Assembly (NCBI RefSeq): GCF_001435995.1 | Contig: NZ_AYYQ01000001.1 | Location: forward strand, 59,076 to 123,075 | Direction: 5' to 3' | Length of the DNA: 64,000 bases | Source: Apilactobacillus ozensis DSM 23829 = JCM 17196 | GTDB taxonomy: Bacteria; Bacillota; Bacilli; Lactobacillales; Lactobacillaceae | In this document: piece by piece, positions 58,138 through 64,000 of the stretch | Layout: every line of letters starts with the position of its first letter | How positions within the stretch are numbered: position 1 is the first letter of the stretch | Notes under the pieces: generated by a model | Databases searched by the model: none | What the model was told of the DNA's origin: nothing | What the model saw: the letters and a program-made list of their open reading frames with translations, nothing else | Made by a program: the position numbers and the translations under genes

Positions 58138-58851
58138 TTATTCAGATTTTGAAATAGCCGCTTCAATATTGTCTTTAGAAAAATCATGTTTCATAAATTC
58201 CTGACTACCAGTTGGAAAATCTTGTTCTAATTTATTGAATGGTTGAATTTCAACAGTTCCATTATCGACTTCAAAGTCTAGCAAATGGCCACCAATCGAT
58301 AAATCATCAGCTAAAAAGTGTAAGTGAAAACCACCAACTGATGGGCCATTAAATAGTTTTGGTGAATAGTAACCAATTAAAGTACCACACTTATCTTCAG
58401 CAGAAAACTCGTTTTGCTTGTCGGCGCATTCAACCAATTTGGGGTATGGTTTGCTTTGCTTATCAACTGAACGGGTTGCAATTTTTTTAAAGTTACCGTG
58501 CAATCTAAAAGAGAAGAATATATTATCATAATTAACCTTCGATAATACTGTTTTTTCTAAACTAGTAGGTGTAATATCACTTTCTAGTTCAAATAATGGC
58601 TTAAAGTTAGCAAAGTGAACGTCTGCAAATGGCACCATAAAGTTACTATCTAATTTATTAACTTTACCACTACCATCAACTTGGTAAGGATGTCCATTTA
58701 AAACAATAAGTTCACCGTCTAATCCATCTCCAGTTCCAATCCCAGTATCACCATGTTTTAAAATATCATCAATACTTTTAGTACCTTCAAAAAGGCCTGG
58801 CACTAACAATGCTAAAGTCCCATATTGGTACAAAGTTGAATCCTTTTGCAT
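58138..58851 (-). CDS. budA: Acetolactate decarboxylase
   Basis: Converts acetolactate to acetoin in pyruvate overflow. The 237-residue Zn enzyme has TLALLVPGLFEGT-type start, the metal-binding GFHLHFLADDLSIGGH (histidines and Glu region) and GTGDGLDGELIVLNG. Second gene after the photolyase, 14 bases apart, so probably co-transcribed. No acetolactate synthase next to it. Confidence 0.94.
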   Translation of the reverse strand: MQKDSTLYQYGTLALLVPGLFEGTKSIDDILKHGDTGIGTGDGLDGELIVLNGHPYQVDGSGKVNKLDSNFMVPFADVHFANFKPLFELESDITPTSLEKTVLSKVNYDNIFFSFRLHGNFKKIATRSVDKQSKPYPKLVECADKQNEFSAEDKCGTLIGYYSPKLFNGPSVGGFHLHFLADDLSIGGHLLDFEVDNGTVEIQPFNKLEQDFPTGSQEFMKHDFSKDNIEAAISKSE

Positions 58852-58865
58852 AAAACAAACACTCC

Positions 58866-60260
58866 TTAATTATTATTTTTACTCATTGTATAAACATCAA
58901 TAGCCCATTTTCTAGCTTCCTTGTGGTTCACAATGGGTTTAGGATAGTTTAATTTATGGCTATCTGAGTAACCATTTTTAGATGGTTCATGAATAAATTC
59001 AATTGGCACGTTTGATAATTCCGGTACGTATTTTTTAATAAACAATCCTTTTGAGTCAAATTTTTCCGATTGTAAAGTCGGATTAAAGATTCTAAAGTAA
59101 GAAACACTATCTGTACCAGTTGAAGCTGCCCATTGCCAACCACCAATGTTACTAGCAGCATCGTAATCAATTAAATGTTCATGAAAATATTTTTCACCCC
59201 AACGCCAATCAATTAATAAATCCTTAGTCAAAAATGAAGCCACTATCATGCGTAAACGGTTATGCATCCAACCAGTTTGATTTAATTGACGCATGGCTGC
59301 ATCAACAATCGGAAAACCAGTTAGACCATTTTTCCAAGCTTCAAATTGTTCTTTATTGTTAGACCATTTAACATTTTGGAATTCTGGTTTAATTGAAACT
59401 TCATTTTGATTAGGATAGATTGCATAAATCATGTTGTAGAAATCTCGCCAACCTAATTCTTTCATGAAGGTAGTGCGCCCATCGCTATCAGGTTGTGATA
59501 AGACCGCTTGCCAAATCATTCTAATTGAGATTTCACCAGTTCTAAGAAATCTGGATAAGCGACTGGTTCCTTCAACAGCTGGAATATCACGTTGTTTATC
59601 ATATTCAGCTAAACCATTAGCAATGAAATTATTTAAAACTTGTTTAGCATAATCCGTTCCAAATAACATATTTTTGGTAATCGAGCTACTGTCAATCAAT
59701 TCCGTTAACTTGTTATTGTTTTGAGGAAAGTAATTTTGATTAACAAATTGCTTACTATCAACGTTATATTCAAGCGGAGCTGGCTTTTTAAGTGTTATCC
59801 ACTTTTTAAAATAAGGCGTGAACATTTTATAAGCTTCGCCATCAGGCTTTTTAACTTCATTGGCACTATGCAAAGTATAGTCTAAATATGGATGTGCATT
59901 TACTTTTAAGTTATTCTCAAAATAGTTCACCATATCTTGATCACGCTTGCGGCCATAACCACGCTCATCAAAGTTAAAATATATATCATGCCAGTCAGGA
60001 ACTTTGTGCTTTAGATCTTCAAAGCAGGCTTTAATATCACCATAAAGAACATTTAATTCAATTCCTTTACTAGATAAATGTTTTTTAAAGTTAATTAAAC
60101 TAGCAAAAAAAGCATCTTGATTTACAGTCGGTGTATCAGCAAGCTGCTTTGGATTTATATGAAAAATAGGCAATATTTTATCTTTATTTTTAATTGCATT
60201 ATATAAAGCAACGTTATCTTCTAGTCGAAAATCTCGACGAAACCACATTACAGAAGTCAT
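58866..60260 (-). CDS. phrB: Deoxyribodipyrimidine photolyase
   Basis: Light-driven repair of cyclobutane pyrimidine dimers. The 464-residue class I photolyase shows WFRRDFRLEDN at the start, FAD-binding region near residue 220-400 with GTSRLSRFLRTGEIS, GWMHNRLRMIVASFLTKDLLIDWRWGE and NIGGWQWAASTGTDS, and the C-terminal DNA-contact segments. N-terminal antenna domain for MTHF/8-HDF present. Ribosome site AAAGAG. Confidence 0.95.
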   Translation of the reverse strand: MTSVMWFRRDFRLEDNVALYNAIKNKDKILPIFHINPKQLADTPTVNQDAFFASLINFKKHLSSKGIELNVLYGDIKACFEDLKHKVPDWHDIYFNFDERGYGRKRDQDMVNYFENNLKVNAHPYLDYTLHSANEVKKPDGEAYKMFTPYFKKWITLKKPAPLEYNVDSKQFVNQNYFPQNNNKLTELIDSSSITKNMLFGTDYAKQVLNNFIANGLAEYDKQRDIPAVEGTSRLSRFLRTGEISIRMIWQAVLSQPDSDGRTTFMKELGWRDFYNMIYAIYPNQNEVSIKPEFQNVKWSNNKEQFEAWKNGLTGFPIVDAAMRQLNQTGWMHNRLRMIVASFLTKDLLIDWRWGEKYFHEHLIDYDAASNIGGWQWAASTGTDSVSYFRIFNPTLQSEKFDSKGLFIKKYVPELSNVPIEFIHEPSKNGYSDSHKLNYPKPIVNHKEARKWAIDVYTMSKNNN

Positions 60261-60322
60261 TAAAAATCACTCTTTCTATTGGTCTTCTTGAATAGTATAA
60301 TACAACAAAATTTTAATTCGAA

Positions 60323-60781
60323 CTATTTTATCTTAAGAATACAATATATCAGCGTTCCAACGTATATAAAAATTGCTATGATAAAACACAATGTTAAGAA
60401 ATCCCATGTTTGATAAAAAACTAATAACGAACTAAATAAGGTAGTCAGTACTAACGTTAAGCGACTTAATTTAATGTACATTCCTCGTAAAGTATACTTA
60501 TCTGCATATTCTCTAATTTGTTTTAATAAAAAATAAAAGTCGTTCACTTGATAAGCAATCAAAAGAATTAAAGAAGATAAAAAGGCTTGATAAAATTGAT
60601 TAACACTTGCATGTAAATTTATTAAACCATTCAGTAAGATTACTGAACTAGCAATCGCAAATTTATTAATATTAATGCTAAAATCTCTTTTTAACTTCTT
60701 GTAAATAAAACTTCTTTCATTTTCTAATCGGCTATAACCAACTGGTTGATTCCTCAACCTATTTTTGGGACCTTCGTTCAA
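60323..60781 (-). CDS. Hypothetical membrane protein
   Basis: About 152 residues. Basic head (NRLRNQPVGYSRLENERSFIYKKLKRDF), then about four helices arranged as two pairs, with a charged KQIREYADKYTLRGMYIKLSR loop (residues 95-118). A strong AAGGAGG lies about 12 bases ahead of TTG at 60781, arguing for this start over the GTG at 60823. Function unknown. Confidence 0.6.
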   Translation of the reverse strand: MNEGPKNRLRNQPVGYSRLENERSFIYKKLKRDFSININKFAIASSVILLNGLINLHASVNQFYQAFLSSLILLIAYQVNDFYFLLKQIREYADKYTLRGMYIKLSRLTLVLTTLFSSLLVFYQTWDFLTLCFIIAIFIYVGTLIYCILKIK

Positions 60782-60940
60782 TTCTTGAAGATGCCTCCTT
60801 AATAAATGTTTGTACTTAAACACTACATGACAATGTATAATTTTTTATTAAAATTATAATAACATTATTATAAAAATTGTAGTTACAGTTTTTATTTCAA
60901 ATTAAAATAGCTATAATAATTCGATAAAAAGGGAGTATCT

Positions 60941-61429
60941 ATGTCTTTTAAATTAAGAATTCTAGAAAAAAATGATTTAAATAAAATATATAAACTGATG
61001 AACGATGAATTTAATATGTCGTACTGGTTTAGAGAACCTTATCTATCATTCGTTGAGTTAGAACAATATTATGAAAAACAAATTCTTGATAATTCTCAAC
61101 GACATTTCGCAATTGAATACGAAGGAAAATTTGCTGGTTTGATTGAACTAGTTGATATAGATAATATTCATCGACATGCCGAGATTCAAATTATTGTCGA
61201 TAAAGAATTTAGAGGCTTAAAATTAGCACAAAAAGCCTTCAAAAAATGTATTCAATATGGCTTTGAAACTATTAATTTGCAAAAAATATATTTATACGTT
61301 GATGTGGAAAATAAACCTGCTCTCAAAGTCTACAAAAAGATGGGTTTCGAAGTAGAAGGTACTTTGAAGAAACATTACTTTGTTAATGGAAAATATCACG
61401 ATGTATACTTCATGAGCTTGTTTAAATAA
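60941..61429 (+). CDS. speG: Spermidine N-acetyltransferase (SpeG-like GNAT)
   Basis: 162 residues matching SpeG: LRILEKNDLNKIYKLMNDEFNMSYWFREPYLSFVELEQYYEKQILDNSQRHFAIE, GLIELVDIDNIHRHAEIQIIV, then the acetyl-CoA pyrophosphate loop GLKLAQKAFKKCIQYGFETINLQKIYLYVDVENKPALKVYKKMGF. These are diagnostic of the SpeG/PaiA-type dodecameric polyamine acetyltransferases, with an allosteric site. Detoxifies spermine/spermidine. Own terminator. Confidence 0.9.
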   Translation: MSFKLRILEKNDLNKIYKLMNDEFNMSYWFREPYLSFVELEQYYEKQILDNSQRHFAIEYEGKFAGLIELVDIDNIHRHAEIQIIVDKEFRGLKLAQKAFKKCIQYGFETINLQKIYLYVDVENKPALKVYKKMGFEVEGTLKKHYFVNGKYHDVYFMSLFK

Positions 61430-61431
61430 AC

Positions 61432-61462
61432 AAAAGCACTGGCCATTTAAGCTAGTGCTTTT
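61432..61462 (+). terminator. Terminator of speG
   Basis: AAAAGCACTGGC / GCTAGTGCTTTT with one G-U pair, then T-run. Confidence 0.86.
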
Positions 61463-61540
61463 TTAAATAATCATTATATCCATGCGTATAATCAACTACT
61501 TCATGCATCTTATTGTTGAAAAAATATTTGTTTATAAAAT

Positions 61541-61571
61541 AAAAAACGTTCTTAAAATAAGAACGTTTTTT
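61541..61571 (-). terminator. Terminator of the TM2 gene
   Basis: AAAAAACGTTCTT / AAGAACGTTTTTT around a short loop at the gene end. Confidence 0.85.
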
Positions 61572-61938
61572 AAATACGTGATTTAGCTATGTTAATTGCT
61601 TCACGTTTCACTCTTAATCGATCGGATTTCAACCAATTCATAAGTGAAAATGCATCTAAAATCCACCAAACCCACGTTATGAATAAAATAATCAATCCGA
61701 CTAGTACAATTGCTAATACGTAACCAATTGCAGTCAAACATAGCATCATTACAGCATTACTTTTTTGCATATAAAAACGATGAGCACCAAAAGTACCGAG
61801 AAAAAACCATAATAACCAAGCAACAATCGGCTGTTTAGCATCATTAGTTATTTTAGATTCAACAAATAATTGACCCTGTGAATCTAAACGACTTTCTTCC
61901 TCATTTAGAAAAGCTTCTTCTCTGTCTAAATTATCCAT
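61570..61938 (-). CDS. TM2-domain protein
   Basis: 122 residues: an acidic N-terminus (EEAFLNEEESRLDSQGQLF), then the TM2 domain with KQPIVAWLLWFFLGTFGAHRFYMQKSNAVMMLCLTAIG (LGxFGxHRFYxG-like) and a second helix pair VLVGLIILFITWVWWILDAF. TM2 proteins are small, multi-topic membrane proteins of unknown function. Downstream of the flavoprotein gene with a 9-base gap, likely the same operon. Confidence 0.88.
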   Translation of the reverse strand: MDNLDREEAFLNEEESRLDSQGQLFVESKITNDAKQPIVAWLLWFFLGTFGAHRFYMQKSNAVMMLCLTAIGYVLAIVLVGLIILFITWVWWILDAFSLMNWLKSDRLRVKREAINIAKSRI

Positions 61939-61947
61939 TTATATCTC

Positions 61948-63339
61948 CTAATCTGATAAATATTTAAAAGCTTGTTGGCCAGCTTGCCGACCAAAAACAA
62001 TCGTTTCTGCAATAGAGTTCCCACCGATTCGGTTATTACCGTGTAAACCACCTGTAACTTCTCCACCAGCGAATAACCCCTTAATTACATCATCTTTTTC
62101 ATTTAATACTTGGGCTTTATGATTAATTTTAACGCCACCCATTGTATAGTGAACAGCCGGAGCGATATGAATGGCATAATATGGCGATGCATTTAATAAC
62201 GTGTTCATTCCAGTAGAACGATTAAATAACGCATCTGTTTTGGATGAAACTGAATGGTTCCATTTTGAAACCGTGTCAGCTAGTATTTTACTATCTACAT
62301 TGATATTATCAGCTAATTCTTCCAAATCAGAACCATGAACCACTGCACCAATCATATCGTAAAATTCAATTGCAGGAACTTTTTTACGTACGTTACTATC
62401 AAAGATTAAATAGGCGCTTCCCTGCGCAAAGTTATTAATGGCATCAGTTACTTTTTGTCTAGTATCTAACTCATTAACAAATCTCTGACCCATTTGATTA
62501 ACTAGAATCGCACCTTCACCGCGAACAGCTTCACCAATTAAGTAGGTATGGCTAGTTTCTTGATATACCGTGGGATGAACCTGAATTTGTTGCATATCTA
62601 CTAACGATGCTCCTGCCTGTTGAGCTAAACCCAGTCCGTCACCAGTTGCACCATCTTGATTAGTTGTACGATAGTTAGTTAAATCGTTACGATATTTTTT
62701 AATAAGTTCTTTATTAGCCCCAAAACCACCGGTTGCCAAAATTATGGATTTCGTATTAACCACTTTGGTAGATGCATCAGGTAACTTTAGCTCTACTCCT
62801 TGAATGACATTATCATTTGAAAGCAATCTAGAAACCTTAGTATTGTTAAATACTGGAATTTTATATTGCTCAATTATTTTCAGAAATGATGTAATTAAAA
62901 AATTACCAATTGGTGCCATGCTATCTGGACGATGGGTTCGACGGGTTTTCATACCGCCAGTAATTGTCAGACTATCTAGCTTGATACCATGGTCAGCTAA
63001 CCAGTCAATCGATAGTGCTGCGTGGGTAGTAAAATATTTTAATAAATCTGGATCATTAGTCTTGCCACCACCAATAAAAGTATCATTATAAAAATCTTCA
63101 TAACTATCTACGATGTGATTTTTCAATTGAACTGATGTTTCAGCAGCATTCATTCCGGAAGAAGCACGGTTGGTATTGCCACCCAACGTATCCATTTTCT
63201 CTATAATAACCGGTTTCAATCCTAATTCATATGCTTGAATTGCTGAAACTAATCCGGTAGCACCTGAGCCGATAATAACTACGTCATAGTTATTGGATAA
63301 TTGACTAATAGCCGTTGGTTTAAAAATATATTTAGCCAA
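61948..63339 (-). CDS. Fumarate reductase/urocanate reductase-type flavoprotein
   Basis: About 463 residues, flavocytochrome c-type FAD enzyme. DVVIIGSGATGLVSAIQAYELGLKPVIIEK (FAD motif), GGNTNRASSGMNAAET, the catalytic region HPTVYQ, GEAVRGEGAILVNQMGQRFVNE, YDMIGAVVHGSDLEELAD and the C-terminal GGEVTGGLHGNNRIGGNSIAETIVFGRQAG are typical of FAD-dependent fumarate/methacrylate/urocanate reductases. TTG at 63339 fits AAAGGAG eight bases ahead. Uses small organic acids as electron acceptors; exact substrate not decidable. No FMN-binding domain is seen in this protein. Confidence 0.9.
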   Translation of the reverse strand: MAKYIFKPTAISQLSNNYDVVIIGSGATGLVSAIQAYELGLKPVIIEKMDTLGGNTNRASSGMNAAETSVQLKNHIVDSYEDFYNDTFIGGGKTNDPDLLKYFTTHAALSIDWLADHGIKLDSLTITGGMKTRRTHRPDSMAPIGNFLITSFLKIIEQYKIPVFNNTKVSRLLSNDNVIQGVELKLPDASTKVVNTKSIILATGGFGANKELIKKYRNDLTNYRTTNQDGATGDGLGLAQQAGASLVDMQQIQVHPTVYQETSHTYLIGEAVRGEGAILVNQMGQRFVNELDTRQKVTDAINNFAQGSAYLIFDSNVRKKVPAIEFYDMIGAVVHGSDLEELADNINVDSKILADTVSKWNHSVSSKTDALFNRSTGMNTLLNASPYYAIHIAPAVHYTMGGVKINHKAQVLNEKDDVIKGLFAGGEVTGGLHGNNRIGGNSIAETIVFGRQAGQQAFKYLSD

Positions 63340-63500
63340 ATTGAAATACTCCTTTCTATTTAGAATATATTCCATGATTAAATTTATCACAATAAATTTT
63401 TAAGATATATTAATTACATTTATAATATTTAATCTAGTTAAAAATTAACAAGCTATTTTTTCATAATAATATATATTTAAATATAAGCAATAGTAATTAA

Positions 63501-63547
63501 AATAAACAGGCTCAATTTGATTAGATATCGAATTGAGCCTGTTTATT
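63501..63547 (-). terminator. Strong terminator (17-base stem)
   Basis: AATAAACAGGCTCAATT (63501-63517) and its mate AATTGAGCCTGTTTATT (63531-63547), with TTTATTTTAATT on the minus strand. Ends the repeat-protein gene at 63630. Confidence 0.88.
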
Positions 63548-63629
63548 AATTATAAGTTCTATTTCACATTAATTAAGTTCATATTTATCAACTAAAATTA
63601 AATCTCTTTCAATCGCATAATTATAATTA

Positions 63630-64000
63630 TTACATTGAAGCAATATTATTATTTTGTGATTGGGAGTGCGCAACTACTGATTCATAATTTTTTCTAGCAT
63701 TTTCTTCTTTTGTCTTCAAATCAGATAAAGCCGATGCATCTTTATTATTTTTAACTGCTTTTTTTGCTTCAGTTAATGCATGTTTAGCAGTTAAGACTGG
63801 ATCATTTTCTCTTTGTTCGTGCATCTTATTACGGTCAGCAATATGTGCTTGCTTTTCGGCTGCTTCTGCAAGATTAGCTTGATGTTGTGCATTATATGCA
63901 TCAGCGTGTGATTGCTTTTCAGCGACTGCTTTTTGGGCTGCAATACGTGCAACTACTGATTCATAATTTTTTCTAGCATTTTCTTCTTTTGTCTTCAAAT
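63630..64000 (-). CDS. Repeat protein, C-terminal part (cut by window edge)
   Basis: The visible C-terminal 123 residues are helical and Ala/Glu/Lys-rich: KTKEENARKNYESVVARIAAQKAVAEK..., with QHQANLAEAAEKQAHIADRNKMHEQRENDP. The stretch LKTKEENARKNYESVVA occurs twice, 93 residues apart, and the DNA of the repeat is identical for 52 bases at 63670-63721 and 63949-64000. The gene continues beyond the window, so the reading start is unknown. No recognised domain. The tail SQSQNNNIASM is short and lacks an LPxTG anchor. Probably a coiled-coil surface or cytoskeletal repeat protein. Confidence 0.8.
   Translation of the reverse strand, partial: LKTKEENARKNYESVVARIAAQKAVAEKQSHADAYNAQHQANLAEAAEKQAHIADRNKMHEQRENDPVLTAKHALTEAKKAVKNNKDASALSDLKTKEENARKNYESVVAHSQSQNNNIASM
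63670..63721. repeat. Direct repeat (copy 1) in repeat-protein gene
   Basis: 52-base identical repeat with 63949-64000, 279 bases apart; codes for LKTKEENARKNYESVVA. The second copy reaches the window edge. Confidence 0.93.
63949..64000. repeat. Direct repeat (copy 2), truncated by the edge
   Basis: Matches 63670-63721 exactly for at least 52 bases; it may extend beyond the window. Confidence 0.93.

Noticed and set aside
63548..63629. Additional small gene between the terminator and the repeat-protein stop
   Set aside because: Very AT-rich with no ribosome site or open frame; likely the 3' untranslated part of the repeat-protein message.
1..64000. Insertion sequences, prophage, tRNA or rRNA genes
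   Set aside because: No transposase, integrase, portal or capsid-like proteins were read and no cloverleaf or rRNA-like stretch was noticed.

Overview
The window is a gene-dense, AT-rich (roughly one third G+C) piece of a Gram-positive chromosome. Sortase-free secreted proteins with Gram-positive signal peptides, Gram-positive Shine-Dalgarno sequences (GGAGG), frequent TTG/GTG starts and, above all, a complete lactobacillus-style fab/acc fatty-acid operon point to the family Lactobacillaceae (a heterofermentative or insect/flower-associated lactobacillus is plausible, but the species cannot be fixed from the window). No tRNA, rRNA, insertion sequence, prophage or CRISPR array was seen. Most genes look like resident chromosomal genes.

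Layout. 1-4.6 kb: oligopeptide ABC transporter operon oppDFBCA on the minus strand (oppA is cut by the window edge). 4.7-7.3 kb: a cold-shock gene with a long 5' leader, a TetR regulator and small unknown proteins. 7.2-18.8 kb: transport block on the minus strand: two tandem YfhO-like multi-pass proteins, three EamA/DMT permeases, an APC amino-acid permease preceded by what looks like a ribosome-stalling (leader-peptide) attenuator, and a TetR-MMPL pair. 18.9-20.9 kb: aldo/keto reductase and galE. 21.0-31.7 kb: one fab/acc operon of fourteen genes, fabH-acpP-fabD-fabG-accB-fabZ-accC-accD-accA-fabI-acpT-birA-fabZ-fabF. 31.9-33.7 kb: PadR/DUF1700/DUF4097 envelope operon. 33.9-39.7 kb: phosphoglucomutase, MazG-like protein, an unusual MTHFR-like/DUF2075 operon, SPFH protein. 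40-50.8 kb: a cell-surface block with metalloprotease, C39-like protein, GH25 lysozyme, NlpC/P60, nuclease, PH-domain membrane proteins and a DUF3290-DUF421 fusion. 50.8-63.3 kb: nitroreductase, SMR transporter, glycerate kinase, LemA/acidic-repeat/TPM operon, BioY, acetolactate decarboxylase, photolyase, SpeG-like acetyltransferase, TM2 protein and a fumarate-reductase-type flavoprotein. The right edge holds the C-terminus of a repeat protein.

How the genes fit together. The cell imports peptides (Opp), amino acids (APC, DMT) and biotin (BioY). Imported biotin is loaded by BirA onto AccB inside the fatty-acid operon, and AcpT loads phosphopantetheine on AcpP in the same operon. Several operons carry clear promoters and inverted repeats that could be operators; the most striking regulatory object is the five-segment RNA switch ahead of the APC permease at 14175-14418, with a 24-codon leader peptide containing a Phe/Asn cluster.
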